From CAXMWX01 sp051008185 (GTDB lineage: Bacteria; Pseudomonadota; Gammaproteobacteria; Eutrophobiales; Eutrophobiaceae): a DNA stretch of 23,730 nt. This document shows, piece by piece, positions 15,984 to 22,621 of this stretch (its first letter is position 1; the number at the start of each line of letters is the position of its first letter). Below the pieces are notes generated by a model, which saw only the letters and a list, made by a program, of their open reading frames with translations, was not told the origin of the DNA and made no database searches. The translations under genes and the position numbers were made by a program. The stretch is taken from the NCBI GenBank assembly GCA_051008185.1, contig JBPCXW010000126.1, forward strand, positions 1-23,730, written 5' to 3'.

Positions 15984-16505
15984 CTACTTGATCGCCATGC
16001 CCAGAATGATAGTCACTGTGCAATGATAGGCCGAACTTTCGGTGCCGATGCACCAGTTGTAATCGTTCGCGAGATGGGGCCGATAAGTCGGCCGGTCACC
16101 TTCGTTACGGTTGCAAAAACAGTTGCCGCAGGATTCCTTGCCGCAACAGTCATTATAGGAAATGATGTAATCCTTGCCGTCACCGGGGTTGGTACAGGTG
16201 CCTATCCAGGTAACGGGCGACATCTCCGTGCCCGGCGGACAACTGCTCACCGAACCACCGCAACAGGAACAGAGAAAACCATCAATGGCACAGTTGCGCC
16301 AATACTCACAGGTGGTGGGGTCGCCCGGGTCCGCCTCAGGGAGAGGGGGCTGTTGATTATCGGCGGCTCTGGCAACCGGCAACAGCGGCACCAGCGCGCC
16401 GCCCGTCATCAGGGCACCCAGACTACCCAGAAAGCTACGGCGGGATGAGGTCTTTGCCACATCTCTGGACAGGTTCTCGGTAAATTTATCTAACCATTTC
16501 ATCAT
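15984..16505 (-). CDS. aauA: Aralkylamine/methylamine dehydrogenase light (beta) chain, TTQ cofactor subunit
   Basis: Catalytic small subunit of a periplasmic quinoprotein amine dehydrogenase, which oxidises a primary amine to aldehyde and ammonia using a tryptophan tryptophylquinone made from two of its own tryptophans. The precursor has 173 residues with a twin-arginine signal, SRRSFLG (21-27), cleaved near residue 47-48. The two cofactor tryptophans are Trp100 (PVTWIGTC) and Trp151 (NDYNWCIG), 51 apart, exactly the spacing of Trp57 and Trp108 in the Paracoccus enzyme. The catalytic/maturation aspartates are also in place: Asp75 (AIDGFLC) and Asp119 (YNDCCG). The mature part has 14 cysteines; I recall 12 (six disulfides) in Paracoccus MauA. 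It follows the heavy chain by 17 bases with GGAG before the first ATG, and the cytochrome gene follows. Linkage to paaK favours an aralkylamine substrate over methylamine. Confidence 0.93.
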   Translation of the reverse strand: MMKWLDKFTENLSRDVAKTSSRRSFLGSLGALMTGGALVPLLPVARAADNQQPPLPEADPGDPTTCEYWRNCAIDGFLCSCCGGSVSSCPPGTEMSPVTWIGTCTNPGDGKDYIISYNDCCGKESCGNCFCNRNEGDRPTYRPHLANDYNWCIGTESSAYHCTVTIILGMAIK

Positions 16506-16523
16506 GTCTTCTCCACACCCGCC

Positions 16524-17684
16524 TCAGGGCGAGGCATAAACCAGTAACGGACCGGCACGGTAAAAATCATCAATGGTGCGTATGTACTTACCGCTGATAG
16601 CATCATAGATTTCCAGTGCCATCTCCACATTAGTTGATACAATCATGGGTTTGTCGCCGGCGGTAATGTCCATCGCGATGGAAGGTAATTGCAATTTAAT
16701 GCGTTGCTGACGTTTCTTACTGACTGTGTCATATACCCAGATCTCACTGCCCGGATCCTTGTGGCTACCCTCATAACCGTTCTCATGCATTAGCACATAG
16801 ATCCGGTCGCCTGTCGCCGCAGCCGGCCAGGCCCCGCCCGGGCGCCAGTTGGCCTTGCGCTCCGCCGCACTTGCGAGCGGCCACTTCTTCCCCGGTTTGG
16901 CCACCGTAGCGGATAAATCGACCTCCTGTATGTTGCCGGTGAAAGTGGGGAAATAGGCCACCTGCCCGACAAGTGCCGGTTTTTCAAACAGGGCATCGTC
17001 ATCCACACTGAAAAAAACGGCAACGCGCTCGGTGCTTTTCACCTGCCCGTCTTTGTCCAGTTGATAGGATATCATGGAGCCATCGCTACAGAGCGAACTG
17101 AACCCGCGTGTGCCCGTGGGATAGACCCCGGCACAGGAAGGTAGCGGGATATTATTTACTATCTTGCGTTTGTCGGTATCCATTACGCCGATAGCCATGG
17201 CAGGGCTGAACTTGTAGAACAATAACAGGCTGTCATTGTCTATCAGACGCGCGGCGTATTTGCTGGGGATCATCTCGGCACGTTTCCCTTCCTTGAGTAC
17301 AACCTCATCAATGGGGCTCAAAGTCCGTTTGTCATAAATGGTGATGACTTCGCTAAGTTTCCCGCGCTGGCCGCGGGAATAAAAATTATCAATGACATAG
17401 AACTCGGGCTTGCTGCGCGCGACGGCAAAAAAACCGATATAGGATGAATTGACAATCCCCTTGTAATACTCCTCCATCGTCTCTCCCTCAATATCCATCA
17501 CGATGAACTTGCCGGAGCTCATGTGCATGAACGATACATCATGCACGAATACCCAGCTATCGGGGTAAACGGCGGGCAAGGTCTCCACATTACCTATCTT
17601 ATCTGCGGGTAGCTCGGCCTGTACCTGAAAAGCCATGCATAAAACAATTATGCTTGATATGCCTGATATGAGTCTGTTATTCAT
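16524..17684 (-). CDS. aauB: Aralkylamine/methylamine dehydrogenase heavy (alpha) chain
   Basis: Large subunit of the TTQ amine dehydrogenase (alpha2beta2 in the periplasm); a seven-bladed propeller that holds the catalytic light chain and shapes the substrate channel. The 386 residues, with a Sec-type signal cleaved after about residue 23 (QVQA-ELPADK), match the family size. Family-like segments include WVFVHDVSF, GEIWVYD-type strands (here SEIWVYDTVSKKR), RIYVLMHENG and the C-terminal repeat TNVEMALEIYDAISGKY. The ATG at 17684 follows a leader of about 33 bases from a good candidate promoter. It is the first gene of the aauB-aauA-cytochrome unit. In known clusters mauE and mauD stand between the heavy and light chain genes; here only 17 bases separate them. 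The substrate (phenylethylamine, tyramine or other) is inferred from neighbours. Confidence 0.9.
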   Translation of the reverse strand: MNNRLISGISSIIVLCMAFQVQAELPADKIGNVETLPAVYPDSWVFVHDVSFMHMSSGKFIVMDIEGETMEEYYKGIVNSSYIGFFAVARSKPEFYVIDNFYSRGQRGKLSEVITIYDKRTLSPIDEVVLKEGKRAEMIPSKYAARLIDNDSLLLFYKFSPAMAIGVMDTDKRKIVNNIPLPSCAGVYPTGTRGFSSLCSDGSMISYQLDKDGQVKSTERVAVFFSVDDDALFEKPALVGQVAYFPTFTGNIQEVDLSATVAKPGKKWPLASAAERKANWRPGGAWPAAATGDRIYVLMHENGYEGSHKDPGSEIWVYDTVSKKRQQRIKLQLPSIAMDITAGDKPMIVSTNVEMALEIYDAISGKYIRTIDDFYRAGPLLVYASP

Positions 17685-17724
17685 ATTGAATCTGCCTGGG
17701 AACCCCCCGGTGTCTTGGTGTTTG

Positions 17725-17754
17725 ATTGTAGACCACCCGGATTACGCATTTCAA
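17725..17754 (-). promoter_or_regulatory. Candidate sigma-70 promoter of the amine dehydrogenase operon
   Basis: On the minus strand, TTGAAA (17754-17749) and TACAAT (17730-17725), each matching consensus at five of six positions, are 18 bases apart. Transcription would start near 17718, about 33 bases before the heavy-chain ATG. It is the best promoter match I found in the window. Confidence 0.55.
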
Positions 17755-17834
17755 GGATGTATTGCAACAGGCTGATGGTGCGGTGCGAAAACCTGCCGCC
17801 GCTACCGCCTGTATTTCGCTCCGGGGCAAGCCCA

Positions 17835-17843
17835 TGCTACAAT
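17835..17843 (+). promoter_or_regulatory. Candidate extended -10 promoter of the HDAC-like gene
   Basis: TGCTACAAT combines the extended TG with a five-of-six -10 hexamer (17838-17843). No good -35 lies 16-18 bases upstream. A start near 17850 leaves about 27 bases before the ATG at 17877, including GGAG at 17862-17865. Together with the opposite promoter at 17725-17754 it would make the 192-base gap a divergent control region. Confidence 0.45.
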
Positions 17844-17876
17844 CACACCCCACCTACCTCTGGAGAATAATAAGGC

Positions 17877-18983
17877 ATGGCAACCGGTTTTGTCTATCAC
17901 GAATTGTATATGTGGCATGAAAACGGCAATTTTGCCGGTTTCATGCCTTACGGCGATCCTGTTCAACCTTATATGCATGTGGAACATCAGGAGACCAAAC
18001 GCCGGATCCGTAACCTGCTTGAAGTCAGCGGTTTACTGAAGCAACTGCTGCCGATTGAGCCGCGACCGGCGAGCAAGGAAGAAATCTGCCGTGTTCATAC
18101 CCCCGGATATTACGAAAAAATCCAGTCGCAAAATGATCTGTATCTGTCGGAAACCGGCACCCTTACCCCTATGGGTCGCGGCAGTTTTGAGATCGCTCGT
18201 CTGTCCGCCGGTGGCGTCATTGAGGCAGTGGACGCGGTACTGGACGGCAAGGCAGACAACGCCTATGCGCTGGTCAGGCCGCCCGGTCACCATGCCCTGG
18301 CCGATATGGGTATGGGCTTTTGTATCTTCGGCAATGCGGCTATTGCCGGTCGGCATCTGCTTGAGGCACGACGACTGAAACGTATCGCCTTGGTTGATTG
18401 GGATGTGCATCACGGCAACGGCACTCAGGCCGCCTTTTATGATGAGCCCGCCGCGCTCACCATCTCCATCCATCAGCACAACTGCTTTCCGCCTGATTCC
18501 GGTTATATCCATGAACGCGGGGAAGGCAAGGGAGAAGGCTTCAACATCAATGTGCCCCTGCCCCCCGGTTCCGGTATCGGTGCTTATGAGGCGGTCTATG
18601 ACCGCATTGTGATCCCCGCATTGCAAATCTATAAACCCGAATTCATTATCGTCCCGTCGGGATTTGATGCCGGGGCGCAGGATCCGCTGGCGCGGCAAAT
18701 GGTCACCTCCAGTTGTTACCGCTCCCTTACCCGAAAACTGCTTGATGTGGCCGCCGATGTGTGCAACGGCAGATTGGTGATGTGTCATGAAGGCGGCTAT
18801 AATGCTTTTACCATACCTTTCTTCGGGCTGGCGGTGATGGAAGCCCTGTCAGGGATAGATACCGGTGTTGAAGATCCTTTCGATCTTTTTTTATGCGAGA
18901 TGGGGTATCAGGATTTACAACCCCATCAGGATGCAGTGATCAAGGAGGTGGAACCTCTGGTGCAAGCCATACAACAACCATGA
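17877..18983 (+). CDS. Histone deacetylase-like amidohydrolase (class II HDAC / acetylpolyamine deacetylase family)
   Basis: Zinc-dependent hydrolysis of an acetyl-amide bond, probably of N-acetylated amines, in the cytoplasm. The 368 residues closely resemble the bacterial HDAH type over their whole length. Active-site parts are intact: the His pair His138/His139 in RPPGHHA, zinc ligands Asp176 and His178 in DWDVHHGNGT and Asp264 in SGFDAG, and the catalytic Tyr308 in EGGY. HQHNCFPPDSGY and NINVPLPPGSG are further family motifs. No signal peptide is seen, although the N-terminus MATGFVYHELYMWHENG fits the family start. It is divergent from the TTQ amine dehydrogenase and is followed by an NTF2-like gene 53 bases on. 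The first 70 bases contain an exceptional hairpin (17914-17947). The substrate is unknown; acetylpolyamine or N-acetyl aralkylamine would fit the setting. Confidence 0.9.
   Translation: MATGFVYHELYMWHENGNFAGFMPYGDPVQPYMHVEHQETKRRIRNLLEVSGLLKQLLPIEPRPASKEEICRVHTPGYYEKIQSQNDLYLSETGTLTPMGRGSFEIARLSAGGVIEAVDAVLDGKADNAYALVRPPGHHALADMGMGFCIFGNAAIAGRHLLEARRLKRIALVDWDVHHGNGTQAAFYDEPAALTISIHQHNCFPPDSGYIHERGEGKGEGFNINVPLPPGSGIGAYEAVYDRIVIPALQIYKPEFIIVPSGFDAGAQDPLARQMVTSSCYRSLTRKLLDVAADVCNGRLVMCHEGGYNAFTIPFFGLAVMEALSGIDTGVEDPFDLFLCEMGYQDLQPHQDAVIKEVEPLVQAIQQP
17914..17947. repeat. Near-perfect 34-base hairpin inside the start of the HDAC-like gene
   Basis: GGCATGAAAACGGCAA (17914-17929) and TTGCCGGTTTCATGCC (17932-17947) are inverted repeats matching at 15 of 16 positions with 2 bases between them. 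It covers codons 13-24, encoding a Trp/His-to-Met stretch of the protein, and starts 37 bases after the ATG. Confidence 0.85.
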
Positions 18984-19036
18984 CTGGTCCGGTGAAGCAG
19001 TAATACATTTCTTAACCCACTACAGGAGAACTGAAC

Positions 19037-19390
19037 ATGTCCACAAAAGCCGTTACCCAAGTCGTAGAAGAGTATGTGGCCGCCTGTCAGGCAGGTAGCG
19101 TTGAGCGCTTGCAGGCTGTCTTTCATCCCAATGCCCTGTTATCAGGTTATATGCAGGGAGCCTGGCTTATGGGCGATTTGCAACCTTTTTTTGATATCGT
19201 CAGCAACAGTCCGGCACCGTCTGCAGATTACAGTTACCAAATCAGCGAGGTTACTGTTGCCGGTGAAGTAGCATCAGCGCGTCTGGATGAAGAAAACTAT
19301 CTGGGGATGAGCTTTACTGATTTTTTTCATCTGGCGAAGGTTGATGATCGCTGGCAGATCATCAGCAAGGCCTTTCATGTAAAAACATAA
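19037..19390 (+). CDS. NTF2-like / putative lumazine-binding domain protein
   Basis: Small single-domain protein of 117 residues with the cone-shaped NTF2-like fold pattern: an N-terminal helix with VVEEYVAACQAGSVERLQAV, then FHPNALLSGY, and closing strands FHLAKVDDRWQIISKAFH, which are typical of the SnoaL-like/putative lumazine-binding group. Members include small enzymes and binding proteins, so no reaction can be assigned. No signal peptide or membrane segment. The ATG has AGGAG 8 bases upstream, a good ribosome binding site. It lies 53 bases after the HDAC-like gene in the same direction, so co-transcription is plausible, and 38 bases before the Nudix-MBL gene, which may have its own promoter. 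Confidence 0.75.
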   Translation: MSTKAVTQVVEEYVAACQAGSVERLQAVFHPNALLSGYMQGAWLMGDLQPFFDIVSNSPAPSADYSYQISEVTVAGEVASARLDEENYLGMSFTDFFHLAKVDDRWQIISKAFHVKT

Positions 19391-19413
19391 TCCGTGTAGC
19401 CGACGGCTCGCGG

Positions 19414-19422
19414 TGCTATCAT
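19414..19422 (+). promoter_or_regulatory. Extended -10 placed for a leaderless transcript of the Nudix-MBL gene
   Basis: TGCTATCAT is an extended -10 element; the hexamer TATCAT (19417-19422) ends only 6 bases before the ATG at 19429. Transcription would begin at or next to the A of the start codon. No Shine-Dalgarno sequence is present in the 38-base gap, which fits a leaderless message. No good -35 is visible. Confidence 0.35.
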
Positions 19423-19428
19423 GGGCCG

Positions 19429-20940
19429 ATGAGCCAACCCCGTCTTGCCAGTGCTGTCATTCTTACCCGCGGTCAGGACCCGCGGCGCGAGGTGTATCTG
19501 GTCAAGCGTTCGCTCAAGCTTGAGGCCTTTGCCGGTCAATGGGCGTTTCCCGGTGGCAAGGTGGATGAGCTTGATCAGACCTACGCGGACTCAGGGTATG
19601 CCGCCTTTGTAGTGTGCGCGGTACGGGAAATACTGGAAGAAACCGGTGTTTTTCTGGCCGACGGCGAGGCCGACACGGAGCGGCTGCGACAGGAATTGCT
19701 GAACGACAACAATAGCGGGGCATGGCCCGCCATCGCCGCCACCCTTGAGCCCGACACACTCGGGTTCACCGATGTATGCGAAATCACCACTCCCCCCATT
19801 TCCAGATTGCGTTTTAAAACCCGTTTCCTGCATATACAAATGCCACAGGCAGCCACACCGGAGGTCATCCCCGGTGAGTTGGATGCAGGTGACTTTTTTC
19901 TCCCTGCCGAGGCCATCAAACGCTGGGAGGCCGGCGACATGGTCATCTCGCCGCCGGTGTTGTTTCTGCTCAGACTGATGCGAGACAACGATATGGCCAA
20001 GTTTATCAAGTTGGCGGCCGAGGCCGCACGCAACTTTGAACAGGGGCGCCTGCACCCGGCTTATTTCTCACCCGGTATTTTTCTCGCCCCCTTGCAAACG
20101 CCCACCATACCACCGGCCACCACGACCAATACCCTGATCACGGGTAACAAACAACTATACATTATCGATCCGGCCACGCCTGATGCCGGGGAGCAACAGA
20201 AACTGTTTCAACAACTGGATGACTATAAGGCACAAGGCAAGCAACTCATCGCAATCCTGTTGACCCATCACCACCCGGATCATGTCGGGGCGGTCAATGT
20301 CGTCAGTCAACGTTATCAACTACCCGTGCGCGCCCATCCTGAAACCTATGGCCGCATTCAACCCGGCTTTATACCGGGCAAGCCCTTGCTGGACGGGGAA
20401 AAGATCGCACTGGGTGAAGCACCCGATGGCAGTAGCGGCTGGCAGCTTGAGGCCGTCTATACGCCGGGCCATGCGGTGGATCATTTCTGTTTTATTGAAA
20501 ACCGCTATCACGCCGCCATTGTGGGTGATATGTTATCAACCATCTCCACTATCGTCATTGACCCGCCCGAGGGACACATGCGGACTTATCTGGACAGCCT
20601 GCACATACTGGCACAACGCCGGATCAAGGCACTGTTCCCCGCCCACGGTCATGTATATAGCGAGGGTTCGGTGCTTATCAGGGAATACCTGCGGCATCGG
20701 CAAGACCGGGAGCAGCTTGTTATTGACGCCCTGACAGACAAACCCCAATCACTGTCGGAGCTGGTTGCACAGATCTACAGTGATATACCTGCACAGACGC
20801 ATCGGCTTGCATCACGCTCCCTGCTGGCCGGGTTGATCAAGTTACAGGAAGACGGCATCAGTGAGGAACAGGATGGCGGCTGGTGCAAGTGCCGGGGTGC
20901 TGAGAAAAAAATCCTGCAAACAACCGGGGGACATCCATGA
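19429..20940 (+). CDS. Two-domain Nudix hydrolase / metallo-beta-lactamase-fold hydrolase fusion
   Basis: One 503-residue protein with two hydrolase domains. Residues about 5-185 form a Nudix domain: GGK at 42-44 and REILEETGV at 66-74, with 22 residues between the Nudix glycine and the REILEE part instead of the usual 13. That insertion, RFKTRFLH and the GELDAGDFFLPAEAI segment resemble the NUDT19-like branch, in which CoA diphosphatases are known. Residues about 215-430 form a metallo-beta-lactamase fold with a complete metal site: THHHPDH (279-285), His348, Asp367 and His406, as in LACTB2/glyoxalase II-like proteins; about 435-490 look like the winged-helix tail of the LACTB2 group. Start at 19429; an ATG at 19421 leads only to a stop. 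It ends in a 4-base overlap (ATGA) with maiA. The joint substrate is unknown; CoA or acyl-CoA/glutathione thioester chemistry is a guess. Confidence 0.88.
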   Translation: MSQPRLASAVILTRGQDPRREVYLVKRSLKLEAFAGQWAFPGGKVDELDQTYADSGYAAFVVCAVREILEETGVFLADGEADTERLRQELLNDNNSGAWPAIAATLEPDTLGFTDVCEITTPPISRLRFKTRFLHIQMPQAATPEVIPGELDAGDFFLPAEAIKRWEAGDMVISPPVLFLLRLMRDNDMAKFIKLAAEAARNFEQGRLHPAYFSPGIFLAPLQTPTIPPATTTNTLITGNKQLYIIDPATPDAGEQQKLFQQLDDYKAQGKQLIAILLTHHHPDHVGAVNVVSQRYQLPVRAHPETYGRIQPGFIPGKPLLDGEKIALGEAPDGSSGWQLEAVYTPGHAVDHFCFIENRYHAAIVGDMLSTISTIVIDPPEGHMRTYLDSLHILAQRRIKALFPAHGHVYSEGSVLIREYLRHRQDREQLVIDALTDKPQSLSELVAQIYSDIPAQTHRLASRSLLAGLIKLQEDGISEEQDGGWCKCRGAEKKILQTTGGHP

Positions 20941-21575
20941 AACTTTATACGTATTATCGCAGTTCCGCATCCTGTCGTGTCAGGATTGCCCTCAATCTGA
21001 AACAAATCAAGTATGAGCATATTTGTATTGATTTGAAAAACGCCGCCCACCAGGCGGATGAATTTGCCGCCATCAATCCACAACAATTCGTGCCGGTGCT
21101 ACAAGCGGATGATACTGTTATCACCCAGTCCCTGAGTATCATTCACTATCTTGAGACGCAATACCCGGAGCCCTCTGTGTATGGCGGGGACGCGCTGGAG
21201 ACGGCGAGGATACAGTCTGCCGCGCAAATCATTGCCTGCGACATTCATCCCCTGGACAATCTGCGCGTGCTCAACTATCTGAAACACCACTTGCGGCATG
21301 ATCAGGATGCAGTGGATGACTGGTATCGGCATTGGGTTGTGCAGGGTTTGCAGGTGCTGGAACAACTGGTCAGGCCGGATAATGCGAACGCACCATTCTG
21401 TTTCGGCAACAGGCCCTCACTTGCCGATATCTGTCTGGCACCGCAGATGTATAACGCCCGCCGTTTTGCCGTCGATCTCTCGCCCTACCCCAGACTGTGC
21501 GGGATAGATGAACAGTTACTGTCGTTACCCGCTTTTGCCGATGCCATGCCCGACAAGCAGCCGGACGCTCCCTGA
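20937..21575 (+). CDS. maiA: Maleylacetoacetate isomerase (zeta-class glutathione transferase)
   Basis: Glutathione-dependent cis-trans isomerisation of maleylacetoacetate to fumarylacetoacetate in tyrosine/phenylalanine breakdown through homogentisate. The 212 residues are normal for the family. The zeta-class motif SSASCRVRIAL is at 9-19, with the active serine pair Ser9/Ser10; the cysteine found as the third residue in the human SSCS motif is Ala11 here, as in many bacterial forms. QFVPVLQ and the QSLSIIHYLE helix for glutathione binding follow, then the all-helical C-terminal domain with NRPSLADICLAPQ. The ATG overlaps the end of the Nudix-MBL gene by 4 bases, so translation is coupled. 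The usual partners (homogentisate dioxygenase, fumarylacetoacetase) are not in this window. The gene ends 15 bases from the convergent kinase. A maleylpyruvate isomerase is the alternative. Confidence 0.88.
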   Translation: MKLYTYYRSSASCRVRIALNLKQIKYEHICIDLKNAAHQADEFAAINPQQFVPVLQADDTVITQSLSIIHYLETQYPEPSVYGGDALETARIQSAAQIIACDIHPLDNLRVLNYLKHHLRHDQDAVDDWYRHWVVQGLQVLEQLVRPDNANAPFCFGNRPSLADICLAPQMYNARRFAVDLSPYPRLCGIDEQLLSLPAFADAMPDKQPDAP

Positions 21576-21590
21576 TTCATCCAGGCGGGT

Positions 21591-22613
21591 TTATGCTGCA
21601 TCCAGATACTCCTCAACCAACTCACAGGCTGTTTCCACCAGCATGGGTGTTAGTTCGCGGGCGGTTTCCGTCTCATGGCGGGTGTGTACCCAACCGAGAT
21701 AGGTAAAGGCACGCGCCACATAGAACATGGGCAAGGTCGTCAGGGTTTGTTCGGACAGTTCCCGCTCGGTACGGTAACCGGCGATCAGGGCCGCCGAGGC
21801 CGCCGCAAAATAGTTTTGCCCTCGCAGGAAGAACAGGGCCGTGACAAGTTCGAACTGATGCCAGCCAAAACCGGCATCATCAAAGTCAATGAGTGTCAGT
21901 TCATCCCCTGCCAGCATGATGTTTTCAGGAGTCAAGTCGGCGTGGATTAAACTGTAGGTCTGTGCGGGCTTGCCGTAGGCAGTGAGATCGGCGGCTACCT
22001 GATCCCGTGCCTTGAGTAGCAACTGCCGCTGTGCCTTATTCAGGGCCTGCAATTCCCAGAACCGCCCCCAAAACGGTTGTGCCCCCGTCAGGCCGGCCAC
22101 ATCCCAGGCATGACGTTCAAAACCATCCGGCAAGGCCCAGTTGGTGGCCTGATTATGCACCTGTGCCGCCAGTCTGCCTACTGTATGGAAGACTTGCTCG
22201 GCCTCGGCCGCGTCGCAAAGACCCGCTTCAACACTGCCGAGCGGTTCGCCATCTATCCATGCATACAGATCAATCTGTCTCGGCTCCGGTAAATGGGGAG
22301 ATTCAACTACGGTAAAATGGTCACCCGCAACGGTGGGGACAAGTGTCGGCACACTGACACCGGCCTGTGACAAGGCCCGTGTCCACTGTATCTCCGAACG
22401 CAGGGCGGTGTCACTGTGATAACCGTAACGATGGATACGCAAGGCGTAGTGTTCTTGCTCCGTCGTGGTGAGTTTGAATACTGCGTTCTCGCGCATCTTG
22501 ATCAGCTGCAAGGATTGGATCTCCCTGCCCCAGGGCCTGATTGCATCAGCGGCAAACTGCTGCATGACCTCGCCCTGTTGCTCCGGTGTCAAGTTGTAAA
22601 AATCTGTCGACAT
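21591..22613 (-). CDS. APH-fold small-molecule kinase (aminoglycoside phosphotransferase family)
   Basis: ATP-dependent phosphorylation of a hydroxyl group on a small amine-containing substrate is the family role; the substrate here is not known. The 340 residues contain the catalytic loop LIHADLTPENIML with Asp226 and Asn231, the metal-binding LIDFDDAGF with Asp243, and an N-lobe nucleotide region NAVFKLTTTEQEHYALRIHR. It follows the PLP phospho-lyase/aminotransferase gene by 8 bases on the same strand, without a clear ribosome binding site, so the two are probably one operon. Such pairing is known for the hydroxylysine and ethanolamine/amino-alcohol routes, where a kinase makes the O-phospho-amine that the lyase then splits. 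The close linkage favours an amino alcohol over an aminoglycoside, homoserine or protein substrate (as in SrkA/RdoA), but this is inference. Confidence 0.82.
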   Translation of the reverse strand: MSTDFYNLTPEQQGEVMQQFAADAIRPWGREIQSLQLIKMRENAVFKLTTTEQEHYALRIHRYGYHSDTALRSEIQWTRALSQAGVSVPTLVPTVAGDHFTVVESPHLPEPRQIDLYAWIDGEPLGSVEAGLCDAAEAEQVFHTVGRLAAQVHNQATNWALPDGFERHAWDVAGLTGAQPFWGRFWELQALNKAQRQLLLKARDQVAADLTAYGKPAQTYSLIHADLTPENIMLAGDELTLIDFDDAGFGWHQFELVTALFFLRGQNYFAAASAALIAGYRTERELSEQTLTTLPMFYVARAFTYLGWVHTRHETETARELTPMLVETACELVEEYLDAA

Positions 22614-22621
22614 GAGGTTGG

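Noticed and set aside
15912..16448. Plus-strand open frame opposite the amine dehydrogenase light chain
   Set aside because: The opposite strand carries all TTQ residues and a Tat signal; this frame is Thr/Gly/Arg-rich low-complexity translation.
18033..18788. Minus-strand open frame of 251 codons opposite the HDAC-like gene
   Set aside because: Fully antisense to conserved zinc-site coding sequence, with no motifs of its own.
19421..19432. Tiny upstream reading frame ATG-GGC-CGA-TGA before the Nudix-MBL gene
   Set aside because: It overlaps the -10 element and would not be in the predicted transcript; three codons have no independent support.
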